Below are positions 1 to 14,612 of a DNA stretch of 64,000 nucleotides, one piece after another. The position numbers and the translations under genes are program-made. The stretch comes from Proteles cristata cristata. Lineage: Eukaryota; Chordata; Mammalia; Carnivora; Hyaenidae. The notes beneath the pieces were generated by a model, which saw nothing but the letters and a program-made list of their open reading frames with translations, did not search any database and was not told the DNA's origin. The stretch covers positions 3,534,001 through 3,598,000 of the forward strand of contig JAESUZ010002551.1 in the NCBI GenBank assembly GCA_017311185.1. Direction: 5' to 3'. Numbering within the stretch: the stretch's first letter is position 1; each line of letters begins with the position of its first letter.

Positions 1-1400
1 AAAAACTCAAGGGTTAACATGAAATGTTTGAAATTGCAAGAAGTCAGGAAAAGCAGTCTTTTTTTTTTTTTTTTTTTTAGGAATGGAACTATATTTATAT
101 GTGGAAGTTAATTAGATATTATGCCTTATAACCAATATGGTCTAATTCATAATGAAAGTATTTTATGAAAAAATAAAGATTAAAATTTTCATTAAGACCT
201 TTTGTGTTGGCAGTTTGCCTGTGCAGTTGATTTGCATAAAGCATGATTAATGATAACTAAAGAAATAGTCTAACAGGTAGAGGAAAATGAAAAATTATCC
301 CAATGAAAGAACATTTTCTGGAGTAAGCATTTCAACAACAGAAACTCCAATTCATTGGATTCATTGGAAATCTGTGACATGACATAACTCTGTGAAATGG
401 TAATAAGATAAACTTAGTAGCCATTGTTCATTAGTTTCACTTGTTTACCTCTGGCATGAGATTTCTAAGACAGAGGCTGGTAGTTCTGATTCTTTCTAAA
501 AACTGCACAAAAGTCACAGGCAACTAACCAGTTCAGCATAATTTGACAGCACAAATGCAAACATTACAAACCAATTCATGGGCAAATAACTGAAAATGTG
601 AAAATTAAGTGTAGTAAAAACCTGTGTCTTCTGGTATATTATTACTAAATTGCTAGATTACATTCTCATAGACACATTTGAGAAGACCAGATCCAGTTTA
701 CAACTCACACGGAACTATTGATGTGGCCTCTGACATAAAGGTTTTCATATATCCTTCATATAATAGCCCCATATAATAACCCCAGGTCATGTGATATAAA
801 AGATTAATACAAGAGTCCATATTCTGAATATAAAATATAATAAATACTGTTAATGTAAAATAATGTTAATAAAATATGGAACTTACATGTGGAAGGAAGG
901 CATGGTAGAGCTCATTTATTTCAACTATAGTTCTTGACACAGGCTACAGTGGTTCAATACAATCTTTATTCTGGTTGAGTGACTATGGATTTTTTATAAT
1001 TATGAGGAGAAAGCTGTGACATATTTTAGCATTTTTTTGCTTGTAATAAGGGTAAGCTTCATGGACATGAGACCTGGGTAGTTGCACAAGTTTCCCTACT
1101 GTGAAAGGACCCACACTTGGTTTAATGTTCTGAAGTTGATAATACCAGGATACTAATAATATTTAACTAAGAGTTCCTCCTTTTCATTTTGCACTGAGCC
1201 CTTCCAATTATGGAGCTGTGATCAAATAATTGCTTGTATTAAGATTATCAGTTACCTTAGTCCAAGAAAACTTCAGTCTTTTGCAAAAATATATTATTTA
1301 TTATTCCTTCTATACTTTCTTATCCTTAAAGCTAACAAACAAATTATCAAGGGTAGACTGGTATGGTTTTCTACTGGTCATATGTCTTTTAATTTAATTT
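1..1400. other. AT-rich intergenic sequence, no gene seen
   Basis: This stretch lies far upstream of the ZNF804B promoter. It is AT-rich with frequent stop codons in all frames. The only distinctive item is an 18-base T run near 61-78. I recognise no exon, RNA gene or repeat family with confidence. Confidence 0.6.
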
Positions 1401-1404
1401 TTTC

Positions 1405-1565
1405 CTTGATAAAGTGTAATTTTTTAAAGTTTTTATTTAAATTCCAGTTAGTTAGCATGCAGTATGATATTAGTTTCAGGTGTACAATTTAATGATCCAA
1501 CACTACCATACATCACCCGGTGCTCTTCACAACAAGTGCCTTCCTTCATCCCCATCACCAGTTTT
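1405..1565 (-). mobile_element. LINE-1 3' end, carnivore type, 5'-truncated
   Basis: The plus strand reads as the reverse complement of a carnivore L1 3' untranslated end: a T/A-rich start, then words such as TTAGTTTCAGGTGTACAAT and CATCACCCGGTGCTC, then a C-rich stretch with CATCCCCATCACC. Only the last 150 or so bases of the element remain, and no reading frame is kept. The assignment is from memory of the family. Confidence 0.75.
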
Positions 1566-1789
1566 CGATGACAACTCATGCATTTCTTTTCCTTTTAGAA
1601 ACTGTGTGAATGCTGTTGCAACTGCAAGCCATATTAGACAATCTCCTATTTCATCCTAAAACATAAAAAAAACAAACAAACCCCACAGTAAGTACCCTTA
1701 TCTGCTTTCCCTAGATCCAGTGGTTGTTGCCATTGTACACCCTTTCTCTCTCTATTCATGCAAGCACACACATTTTTCTTATGAATCAC

Positions 1790-2060
1790 TTGAAAATAAG
1801 TCACAACCATTTTGACATTTCATCTTGAAATAATTCAGCTTGTGTCTCCTAAAAACATTCTCCTGTATAACCTTGGTACCACCCACGATATTTTAACTTG
1901 ATCCAATAATATTATCTGATATTATTCCAATGTAAATTTCTCTCATCCTGATGAATCTTTTATAGATTTTTTTAAAACCAACATCCAATCCAGAGTCAGG
2001 CATTCCTCTTGGTTCTCATGCTTCTAATTTAGCAAAAACATCTGTATTTGCTATTTTTCC
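1790..2060 (-). mobile_element. Possible ancient LINE-1 3' relic
   Basis: The stretch ends in words like those in old mammalian L1 3' untranslated regions read backwards (for example CCAATCCAGAGTCAGGCATT followed by a TTGGTTCTCATG word). It is heavily diverged. The family call is tentative and the ends are approximate. Confidence 0.35.
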
Positions 2061-2154
2061 TCCAGAGAATTTTCAACTTGATGAAAGCGGGAGCCCCTGT
2101 GGCTTATCCTTCTTTGATCGTCCAAGAAGGCTGAGTGATATGGGATAAAAGACA

Positions 2155-2390
2155 ATGTAGTGTAAAAAGTCTAGGCTTTAAGTAATATGTGCATGAATCC
2201 CAGCTGTACTCTTCATCCTGTGACCTTAGATATTCTCTTTAAATTCTCTGTGCCTCAGTCTCCTTCTCTCAGAAACAATAACCATATTACCTACAGTAAA
2301 GCCATTGTTGTAAAGGTGAAATGATATAATGAATGTAAAATACCTGGCATGTGGATGGTCCTTCATAAATATTTCCTCTTTCCATCCTTC
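2155..2390 (+). mobile_element. MIR SINE relic
   Basis: The order of words follows the MIR consensus on the plus strand: an ATCCCAGCTGTACT region, TGTGACCTTAGA, TCTGTGCCTCAGTCTCC, then GTAAAATACCTGGCATGTGG and an AATATT-type end. It is diverged, as expected for this old tRNA-derived SINE. Confidence 0.7.
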
Positions 2391-2399
2391 CCTCAGTGT

Positions 2400-5300
2400 G
2401 TGCTGAGAGTGAGGCTCACCCCCCCTCCCCCCAATATGTAAGGTGAGAGTGAAAGAAAGAAAAAAAGGAAATGTACTATCTGGAGGTTTTGAAAACCTTT
2501 TTGTCTTGTATCATCTCCAAAGTGCTAACAGATTTGATAGTATTTCAAGTATACTGAGATTCACTTTAAATGTCAAAGGTATATACAGTAAGGTTGTATT
2601 TTGAAAGTGTGGCACCTGGACATCAGAAACCGTAAAGTTTAGAAAAAGCACCTATGTTTAAGTGAATGGTTCCTGCCCCTGAATGGGACATGGCAAACTC
2701 CACAAAAAGCATAAGAGGATCAGAGCTACAATGAATTACCCTCCCATCCTTCCAGACTTTACTGGGATTCTGAATGCCTACAGATGTGATGATGACCACC
2801 TTTCTTGGCATTTGCTGGCAGCAAGACTCCCTTCTCTCTCCAATTTTGTCAAACTGGACCAAAGCTTTGGAAATAGAGAAATGAGAACTCCAAAATACTA
2901 TGTGAACAGCAGAGACTCTGGGCTCCCTTTCTTTTTGATTCTGTCATCTGAAGTTGTTCTTCAGCTCCTGTGCTTCTGGGGTTCTTCCTTGAGGAGGAAG
3001 AGTGTGGAATGGGACTGGGTACCCTACAGAGGGAGACTATGCATAGGTGTTCTTTGATTGGTTATGAGTTTCTGAATTTTAATGGGAATGCAATGTCTTT
3101 CTTCTGATGGCTCAGGACAACAGCAGTCAGCATCAGTGGTTTCTCTATGCTGTTGTTTTAATTAATTGAACTGAAACTTTCTTTTTTTAATTCGAAGGCA
3201 TATCTTGCAAATACTTTTTAAATAAATCTATGAGGTCAGTTTGATTTCTTATGCTTTGCCCTATATTCTCACGCGTCACAGTATATATGTAGCTCTCTGA
3301 CTTACGGGTGTCTTTTTGCAAAATTAGTTACTGAATCTAAGTCTGAGGGAATCTTACCCTAATTTGTTTGCTTGCCTTTGATTAAATCATCATCCGTGTC
3401 TTTATTATTTGAACTGCTAGAAGGCAGTACTCAAAAACAGTACAGTTTCTACTTTGGGGACTATAGGACACTTTAATCCTCCTCAACCCACTTTTTAACT
3501 CTGTTGGGTTCATTTTGTGGGGGTACATCACTATCATAAAGATTTTAAAGATGCTGCTAAAAAAAAGAATGCTCTCTCTTTCTCTCTCCACCCCCTCTCT
3601 TTCCTCCCTCCCTTCTTCTCTCTCTCTTTCTTTTTTGGTGTGCTTTAATCCCAGATAGAACTTGGCATATGAAAGTTTGTATTTACTTTTAGATTTACTA
3701 CTGTGAAAATACTAAGTCTCTTCATCTGTTTACCATGACTTCCTATGCTGCTGCAGGTAAATTATGCCTGTAAGAAACTAGTTTAAAACAGGTACCCTTA
3801 GAGTAGAAAATTTCACTAACAGTTAAAGCCTAGGAAAAGAGAGATAGGTTAAAAAAAAAAAGTCCATGTAATTAGGGAAGCTTGGAGTCAGGCACGTGTT
3901 AACTCTCAAACTTCTCCTTTGAGACTTTTAGTGTACTTGGCCTGGCCAGGGTTTGGCCAGTTCCCTGGGGTTGTGGCTGGAGTCTGGATCAGGTGCTGAT
4001 TAGAGGCAAACACAAAGAATAGCTAGCTCTGTTTGGAGACAGAAGAAGAGTTAGACATTAACTGGTTGGAAAACATTGCTTTTTCTTATTTCAAAACTTT
4101 AAACCTCTATTAAGCTAAATATTAGGGCAAAATAGAAAACACCTAAAAAAGTGAAAAAGGCCAATATGAAAGAAGAGATGCAATTAGTGAATCAATAAGA
4201 CAGTTTAGAATTAAAGAAATTTAGTAAAAGAAATGTCTGGGAAACAAAACTAACACAATTTGTAGCTTTGTAAGACTTTCTCAAAAAGTGTTCAGCTTGA
4301 GGAATTTTAAAAAATTTATCACTTTTCATAGTCATGCTACCATGATAATTTATTTTAATAAAAATTAGAATCACTGATCTGTAGTCTCTCTTATGTACAT
4401 GTATGATGGTATCAGAAAACACAGACCTGCTTCTCTTTCTGACTCTGCAGTGGTCTGGGTCAGCGAGGTGACAGCACCTGGGTCCTAGGTTTCTATGCTA
4501 CTAGCTATGTCCAGCCACAGCTGAGACAGTCCATGTTGAGTGGTGCTCACAAGGAGGAAAGTTCTCACCTATCCCATCATGCTTCTTAGACTGGGACTGA
4601 GTGTGAGGAATGCTTCCCTGGAGAGCACAAGACATCCAGGTTTATCACTTACCTCCATTTTCACATCAGGTCCAACCTCCTTCTGAGGAGATGGTAACCA
4701 TATTCTATTCATAACCCTCATGTTAATCCACTGCCCACTCGGGATGAAGGTGAATAAGGAGAACCTGGGATCACTTCCGAGGCCCTGAGACCACAGCACT
4801 GGTTTGGATTGTTACTCTGGACACAGAGTTGCTGTCCAGTTCTCCCAGCACCTAGATGGGACTTCTTTATTGTATCTCTATATTGTCTATATCTTCTCCC
4901 AGTGAAATTTGTCTTTCTCTCATAATATGGTGCTTTTGTTGAGAATTGTCATAGTATTGAAAAAATACATTCTTTTAGTTACCAATATTTAGATACTAGG
5001 AGATTTTATATCAATATGTGGATTTCAAATTTATTTTAAAATACTACAAGAATTCTGCAAGGTCCTGCTTGAGATCTCATATACTTAAGACTCTACAGGA
5101 GCTGTGCACATGAGACGCCCATCATGGTCCCTATTGTTTTCCATATCAACATTATTCACAGGTTCATGTTACCAGCCTAGTCCCATAGGCATCCAGTATG
5201 GGACCCTGGTCTAAGATATTCTCCATTTTTAAAGGCTTAGTTCTGCTAACCAGACCCCTTTTGGCTTAATTAATCAGTATGAGGGAAAACACATGTCTTT

Positions 5301-5840
5301 TGGGGATCACATAGTTAACAACGTCAAATCTCTGTCCTCCAAAGAATAAATACTTTGGTGCAATTAAGTACATAGTTTCTACAATAGTTTTTCAAGAATC
5401 AGAATACAATGATTAGAATGTGGGAGAAGCTAAGAGTTCAAAAGGTGTTTAATAATAATGGAATTATTTCAGTTTAAGTAGTGGAATTAGTGGAATTTGA
5501 CCAAATGTGTCTTAGAATGCAGACGTAAGAAACCTAAAATATTGCAACCCAAATTTCAGAATTTCTCATGTGTGTGTACATACACATGTATACTCATATG
5601 GAAAAAAAAACTTATCTGTAGTTATTAGGAGGTTAAAATGTAAAACAAGTATTCATTTCCTTCCCAAATATCACTTAAGAGCTTCTGCATTGGCAAGGTA
5701 CTTGTTTAGGTGTTAGAACCACAGAGTGGGCAATTAGAGGCATTCCTTGCTTTCAGAGTTGTCACTCAAGGATGAGAGCTAATCAATACCTAAATATACA
5801 ATAAAAATATGAAAGCATCTATGAGTTTAAGGTGTTAAAA
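2400..5840. other. AT-rich intergenic sequence, no supported gene
   Basis: No exon-like or RNA-gene signal was recognised. A C-rich patch lies at 2419-2432 and a CT-rich low-complexity patch at 3565-3632. An open frame of 124 codons at 2683-3057 has no recognisable domain and is treated as chance. Confidence 0.5.
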
Positions 5841-5849
5841 ATAGATTCT

Positions 5850-7095
5850 TTTAGTAATCAAAACAGTGTGGTATTGGTGAAAGGGTAGACAAATAGATAA
5901 ACAGAACAGACTAGAAAAACAAGACATTGACCCAAGCTATATAGTCAACTAATTTTTGACAAAGGAGCAAAGACAATTTAATTCTTTTCAACAACTAGTG
6001 TTGCAACGGACATCGATAGGCAAAACAGAAACATGAGCCTAGACAAAGTCCTTACCCCTTTCACAAAAATTCACTTAAGATGGATCATGGGCCATGACGT
6101 AAAGTGTCAAAACCATAAAACTGCTGGAAAATGACATAGGAGAAAATCTAGGTGACTTTAGGTTTGGTGGTGACTTTTAGGTACATCACTAAAAGCACAA
6201 TCCATGAAAGAAAAAAATAAATTAGATGATATTAAAATTAATAATGTCTGTTCTGCCAAAGATACTATTGAGAAATGGCTAGGAGAGCCACATATTTTTT
6301 AAGTACTTGTTTATTTTGAGAGAGAGTGTGTGTGTGCAGAGTAGGGGAGGAGCAGAGAGAGAGGGGGAGAGAGAAAGAATCCCAAGCAGGCTTCTGTCAG
6401 CACTGAGCCCAACATGGGGCTTGAACCCATGAACTGTGAGATCATGACCTGAACGAAAATCAAGAGTTTGATGCTCAACCGCTGAGCCACCCAGGCATCC
6501 CAAAAAGCCACATACTGGGAGGAAACATTTGTAAACACATATCTCATAAAGGAGTGGTATCCAAAGTATACAAAGAATTTTTAAAACTTAATAAGAAAGT
6601 AAGCAACCCAATTAAAAACATGGGCAAATGATTGAATAGACCCCTAATCAGAGAAGATATACAGATGGCAAATAAGCATATATGAAAAGATGCTCAACAT
6701 CATAAGTCAAAGAACTGTAAATTAAAACAATCATGAAATACTACCATATACCTGTCAGCGTGGTGGAAACTCTAAAAGGGTTGACAATAAACACGGAATG
6801 CCGGGGAGGATGTGGAGCACCATACCTGCCATCCGTTGTTACTGGCAATGCTAGATGGTGCAGCCATCCTGGAAGACGGTTGGGAAGTTTCTTACAAAAC
6901 AGAACATAAGATCCAGCAGTTGCATCCCTTGGTGTTTGTTTATTCAAAGGAGTTGAAAAGTTACTCCACACAGATACTCGCACATGAATGTTTATGGCAG
7001 CTTAATTCATAACTGCCTAAACCTGGAGGCAAGCAAGATGTCCTTCAACAGACGAAAGGATAAACAGACTGTGGCACATCTATACAATGTGTATC
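5850..7095 (+). mobile_element. LINE-1 ORF2 3' fragment, split by a SINE
   Basis: The plus strand carries decayed sequence from the C-terminal part of the L1 ORF2 reading frame. Examples are the region around 5925 (the ATTGACCCAAGCTATATAGT type) and 6830-7080, where the words for a highly conserved L1 block remain (GGCAGCTTAATTCATAACTG and CAACAGACGAAAGGATAAAC). Frames are broken by many stops. A SINE at 6295-6500 interrupts it and an LTR follows directly at its right end, so the L1 is older than the SINE. Confidence 0.85.
6295..6500 (-). mobile_element. Carnivore SINE (SINEC) inside the L1
   Basis: On the plus strand it reads T-rich tail, GAGAGAG tract, then GAACCCATGAACTGTGAGAT and TGAGCCACCCAGGCATCC, the reverse complement of the tRNA-Lys-like SINEC head. 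A 9-base target-site duplication AGCCACATA flanks it (6286-6294 and 6506-6514). It lies within the L1 fragment, so it inserted later. Confidence 0.93.
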
Positions 7096-7742
7096 AGTTT
7101 CCTCAAACTGTTAGAACAAAGTCTAGCACACTGGGTTGCTTCAACAAGAATTGTGGGGTGCCTGGGTGGCTTAGTCGGTTAAGCGTCCGACTTTCGCTTA
7201 GGTCATGATCTCGCGGTTCGTGGGTTCCAGCCCCACGTCGGGCTCTGTGCTGACTTCCAGCTCAGAGCCTGGAGCCTGTTTCAGAGTCTGTGATTCCCTG
7301 TCTCTCTGACCCTCCCCTGCTTACGCTGTCTCTCTCTCTCCTAGAAATAAATAAAAAACATTAAAAAAAAAAAAAAGAATTGTTCCTCAGTCCTGAAGCC
7401 TGGTAGTTTGAAATCAAGATGTTGGCCCAGTTGGTTACTTTGGAGGGCTGCAAGGGAGAATCCACTCCATGTGTCTCTCCTTGCTGGTGGCGTGCTGGTG
7501 GCTTTGCATTCTTTGGCCTGTGGAAGCATAATTCCAGTATCTACATGGCAGTCTCCCTGTGCTTCTCTCTCTGTGTCCAAATTTCCCCTTTTTAATAAGA
7601 ACATAGTCATATTGTAGTGGGGCCCACCCTCACGATCTCATGTTAACTTGATCCTCTGCAAGACCCTCTTTCCACATAACGCCACATGCACAGGGAATCA
7701 GGACTTAAGTATCTGAGGGGAGAGATACCATTCAACTCATAT
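7088..7742 (-). mobile_element. MLT1-like MaLR LTR, interrupted by a SINE
   Basis: The plus strand starts with a GTATCAGTTTCCTC word and runs through GAAATCAAGATGTTGG, GTGTCCAAATTTCCCC, GGGGCCCACCCT and TAACTTGATCCTCTGCAAGA, ending near ACCATTCAACTCATA. This is the order of an MLT1-type LTR read backwards. A younger SINE at 7155-7374 splits it. It abuts the L1 fragment at its left end. The exact subfamily is not determined. Confidence 0.7.
7155..7374 (+). mobile_element. Carnivore SINE, young subfamily, in the LTR
   Basis: This is a full-length SINEC: head GGGGTGCCTGGGTGGCTTAG, intact A- and B-box-like regions, CT-rich tract, and a tail with an AAATAAA motif and a 14-base A run. A perfect 9-base duplication AAGAATTGT flanks it (7146-7154 and 7375-7383). 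It carries the GGCTTAGTCGG and ACTTTCGCTTAGGTC variants shared with the copies at 22,390, 52,785 and 56,567. Confidence 0.95.
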
Positions 7743-7834
7743 TGGAATACTGTTAAAATAGTCCATGATTCCAGCAATAAAAATAAATGAGATAGGACAT
7801 GATCTGTGTTTTAAAAATATCACTGGGGTTGTTA

Positions 7835-8010
7835 GGTGCAGAGAATCTGTTATGTATGAAGGCAACACCAAAGTAGGGAGGTTGGTTAGGAGCTTATTGC
7901 AGTAGTCTGAGCAAGAGGTAGTGATGGTTTGGACTAAGGTTGAGCAGCAGATATGGAAATAAGGGGATCAATTTGAGCCATGTTTGATAAAGGAGGACTT
8001 CTCACTCTGT
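7835..8010 (-). mobile_element. L2 LINE relic
   Basis: The plus strand reads as reverse-complement L2, with words such as TTATTGCAGTAGTCTGAGCAA and GGTTTGGACTAAGGTTG. It is short and diverged and codes for nothing now. Confidence 0.6.
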
Positions 8011-8421
8011 CAACCATCTATGACACAGCCATGAATCTGGAAATATGGGGAAATGTCAAATTGATCATAGGGTGAAATCCATGCCCTTTGCCCTTCACAT
8101 CTCCTTCCATGGAATGAAAACTCATCAGATCAATATTACTTTAATAGAAATGGGCCTCGAAAAATTGCACATAATGTTTGTTGTAATAGAATTTGACCTA
8201 TATCTAAAATTCATTTACCATAGCCTTATTTTAAAGTGTTTTGCTTTCCTTTCACTTTCTCTGAAAATTTTTAATTACCAAAGTTGGAAAGAAAGTGCCT
8301 CATTTAGCAAAGAGAGAAGTTAATACAACTGAGCAACTTTGTGTCTGTAGCAACTCTGCAAATAAAATCACTTACGTTTCTGTTAATTACATTGGGCAAA
8401 CTACATCTAAAATACAGGCCA

Positions 8422-8536
8422 TTCACATTCTGTGTCTACCTATCTCTCTGCCCCTCCCTAGCTCGTGCTCCGTCTGTCTCTGTCTCAAAAATAGATAAAT
8501 GTTAAAAGAATTTTTTAAATAAAATAAAAAATAAAA
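8422..8536 (+). mobile_element. 5'-truncated carnivore SINE with perfect TSD
   Basis: Only the 3' half is present: a TTCTGTGTCTACC word, the CT-rich region, TCTCAAAAATAGATAAATG, and an A/T-rich tail of repeated AAAAT units. The tRNA-like head is missing. Identical 14-base flanks TAAAATACAGGCCA at 8408-8421 and 8537-8550 show that it inserted in this short form. Confidence 0.9.
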
Positions 8537-8807
8537 TAAAATACAGGCCAGCAGTGATGGGGCGTTGCTGAATATGATGGCATCACACAGATATCAATCA
8601 CAACCTGGCAAGGAAAAGAAGGCAACTGATTTTGTGATTGTTGTTTATTTTAAAAACTATTCTTAAAATTGGCTGAAAGTAACAAATGTGCTAATTTTTG
8701 ACTTGATATTTTAAGATGGATGACAAAATTAGAAAGCAAAAACAGAACAACCATAATTGATTAAAAATATGGCAAATAACAGAACAGGTATCGTTCACTT
8801 TATTATT

Positions 8808-9007
8808 ATTTTTTAAGTGTGCATTTATTTTTGAGAGAGAGACAGAGTGTGAGCAGGGGAAGGCAGAGAGAGGGAGACACAGAATTTGTAGCAAGCTCCA
8901 GGCTCTGAATCATCAGCACAAAGCCTAATGCGGGGTTCGAACCCACCAAGAGCTCATGACCTGAGCCAAAGTTGGATGCTTAACCAACTGAGTCACCCAG
9001 GTGTTCC
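8808..9007 (-). mobile_element. Carnivore SINE (SINEC)
   Basis: Reverse-oriented copy: ATTTTTGAGAGAGAGACAGAG, GGTTCGAACCCACC and ACTGAGTCACCCAGGTG. Imperfect flanks GTATCGTT and GTATCATT look like a decayed target-site duplication. It is diverged from the young felid subfamily. Confidence 0.9.
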
Positions 9008-9009
9008 AG

Positions 9010-10480
9010 TATCATTGGTTTTTAAAGAAGAACGCAAAAGTTAAATAATTTTAAAGAAATTTAGGAAAATTATTAGTCTTTGAAATATTACTGTAAAAAG
9101 GGATTACTTTGTTTCCTATGGGAAAACTCAAATGCACACAGTATAACAGTCAAATGAACAAGAATGTTAAGATAGCTAACAAATACTTTGAATAAAAAAA
9201 AATCATACAATAGGATGGTATATGTGAATTGTATACTTTTTGATTACTTGTCAATTCTTTCATTTTAGAAGAGTTTACCTGATCCTTAGTGATTAAACAT
9301 TACTAGGGATTAAATTTGCCTAATGAAGAAGAGATAGTATCCTTGGAATTGTTATTCACAGCATGTGGCGTCATTCATTTTTCTAGTCCATTCCAGGATG
9401 CTTACACTTAGGCAATACTTACATTTATGAAGAGTGAAATAGTAGTTATAGACTAAGCTGCACTATCTCCTTTTAAAATTTCACTTCCTTTTTGGCAAAG
9501 CTTTTGTCTGATTTTGAAATTTCGCTATTTGCAAATACATCGTTTTCTTTGTATAGAATGTACCTACTGTCTATACATGAGTAATATTATTCTCAGCTTC
9601 AGGAAACATTTCACAGCTCTAAGTTCAACAAACACCACATTGTTAAGCACATCAGTCTTAACAGAAAGGAAAATGTCGATATGTTGTACCTATTGTCACT
9701 GCTCTATAATTTTTTATTTCAGACATTCTTACCAACAAGATAGTTACAAAATAAACACTCCTACAAGGTTTATATTGCACAATGTCAGTTTCAGTAATTT
9801 TCATTTCTAAGTTTGCAAAGAATTGGCATTTTGCCTTCTATAAGCACTTTGAAAAAGACTATCTGAAACCTTTAAAATGAGAAATACATCTATATGTTTA
9901 ATAAAATAGTAAAGATATAAACTATTGAAATAATGTAAACAAAAAGTCATTATTGGGTAGTTATAAAAAGTATATTAGTTGGAATATTTTTTTTTTTTTT
10001 GCTTCAGAGTTTTATGAGTTGCCTCCATAGGAAAAGCTAAATTACCTATTTTGTTTGATCTGTTTCTGTCATTTATAGAAGGTCCTCAGGGTCAACCTGG
10101 ATGCTAGTGGAGCACTGTGAGAGACAGGAGAGGGAGAAGCTGGGGAGGTGACTGGGAGCATTAACCTTAACCTTGCACTCATTCCAGTGCTAAGGCAAGA
10201 AGGGAAGGAGGGCCCCCTTCATCTTCTCCCCAGCACAGACCGGGGCCAGCCGGGCAAGAGGGATCTCAGAATCGCACTAGGTCAGCGCGGGGTGGAGAGG
10301 GCACACCTTCTCCTGACTCCGGGAGGGCTTCCTTCTTTTTTCAGAACACATATCTGCACAGGTCATTGATTCTCAGTTAACCTCTCTCCCTGGTGGCTTC
10401 ATTTACAGCAAATGATCTAACGTTCATTAAGAAACACCGATGAAAGGTGATTGTTGAGGGCTGTGGAGACACAAACCTGT
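9010..10480. other. Upstream flank of the ZNF804B CpG island
   Basis: AT-rich sequence becomes less so from about 10,080 onward. No exon, repeat family or RNA gene was recognised. It may hold upstream regulatory elements, but nothing specific is visible apart from T runs near 9988-10,001. Confidence 0.45.
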
Positions 10481-10528
10481 CCTGGACAGGTCCAAAATAT
10501 CTGCCTCTTTAAAGATAAAGACTCTGGA

Positions 10529-10557
10529 AACACACACACACACACACACATACACAC
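10529..10557. repeat. (CA)n microsatellite
   Basis: A run of about twelve CA units, broken once by TA, lies just upstream of the CpG island. Confidence 0.95.
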
Positions 10558-11017
10558 GAATGCAATGTTTAGCTTCTATTCCTTACATAAGTTTTCTATC
10601 CAAAACTTACTTCCTCCTGCATCCATTACCCTCCATAGCGCATCTAATCTATCTGCCTTATTTGGGGCTGCACGGCTCCTCCAAACAGCCAGCCGGCTGG
10701 GGAGCTGTTGATTCCGCCAACGCCGCCGGCAGCCGGAGCGCCGAAAAATGCTGAAGGCGAGCAGGCAGCCAAAGAGTGAAGAAAACGCTCTCCTCCCGCT
10801 CCTCGCCTCCACCGCGGCTCTCCCCAGGCGTCTCGGGCGTCCGCGCGCAAAGCCGGTGCAAAGTTGGCCCCGAGACCCGGCGGAGGGATCAGGGGGCTGG
10901 GGTAGCTGAGGCCGGGAGCCGGCGCCGCGCGTCCGGCAGCCGCGGGAGCCCCGGGGGCGCCACCGCCGCCGCTGCCCACCTCCCCGCGCGGCCGCCCGGC
11001 GCCCCCAGCCGACGGCT

Positions 11018-11033
11018 CCGAGAGGGGGCGCTA
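11018..11033 (+). promoter_or_regulatory. Candidate CTCF site in the CpG island
   Basis: CCGAGAGGGGGCGCTA matches the right-hand eleven bases of the CTCF core (AGGGGGCGCTA) exactly and differs from the full core at three left-hand positions. Binding is inferred, not shown. Confidence 0.45.
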
Positions 11034-11421
11034 ACTGCTCCGGCTCACAGGTCGCGGCGTCCCCGCGTCCCGGGCCTCACCCCTGCCCGCGCGCTGACTC
11101 CCGCGCCCCCGCCCCCGCCACTGCGGCGGGGCCAGAGGTTCGGCGCTCCCCGGGACTGCCCGCCGCTCTCCCGCGCCGACTCTGTGGTCGCCGCAGCCCC
11201 CGGCCCGCAGCCCAGCCCGCGGACGCCCCCTCGCCTCCGCCCGGGCCAGGCAGCCCGGACCCACGCCTGAGTATCTTGGGGCGTGCATTGGGTGCGAAAG
11301 CGGGGGGCGGGAGGAAAGGGGGCGGGGGAGTTCCTGATTCCCTGGCGGACCCAGGAAGTTGTCCTTAAAAAAAAAATTATATCGCCGGCCCGCGGTTGAG
11401 CAGCCACCTCGTCAGTGCAGC

Positions 11422-11634
11422 ATGTGGACTGGCTCGCCGGGCGCCCTAAGTGCTGTGTGGCTGCTGCCGCCGCCGCCGCCGTCAGAGCAGGAGCCCCGCG
11501 CGGGGCGAGGAGCGGCGACGCGCGGCCGCCGCGTCCCCTGCTTGCCGCTGGCCGCTTCTCCTCGGGAGGTGGCAGTCACAATTGCTGCTGAAAAACCAGC
11601 CCGCATTTCCACGGCTGGGCGTCTGAGGAGTTGA
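11422..11634 (+). other. Upstream ORF (70 codons) in the ZNF804B leader
   Basis: An ATG at 11,422 opens a frame of 70 codons that ends in TGA at 11,632-11,634, only 27 bases before the ZNF804B start and in the same reading frame. The peptide starts MWTGSPGALSAVW, has a five-proline run and is rich in Ala, Arg and Pro, as expected from GC-rich DNA. It has no domain I recognise. If transcription starts upstream of 11,422, scanning ribosomes would meet this ORF first, so it could lower translation of the main frame. Whether it is translated or conserved is unknown. Confidence 0.4.
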
Positions 11635-14555
<2,921 letters not shown>

Positions 14556-14612
14556 TTATATATACATACATACATACATATATATATATAATGCACACAA
14601 ACACACACACAT
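14556..14612. repeat. TATA/CATA and CA simple repeat
   Basis: TA steps, about four CATA units, more TA steps and then a short ACAC run. Confidence 0.9.

Noticed and set aside
2683..3057. Open frame of 124 codons on the plus strand upstream of ZNF804B
   Set aside because: No domain, no recognisable homologue, no splice or promoter context. A frame of this length is expected by chance in 64 kb.
10776..11270. Open frames of up to 164 codons in the CpG island, on both strands
   Set aside because: GC-rich DNA has few stop codons. The translations are Arg/Ala/Pro-rich low complexity and conflict with each other.
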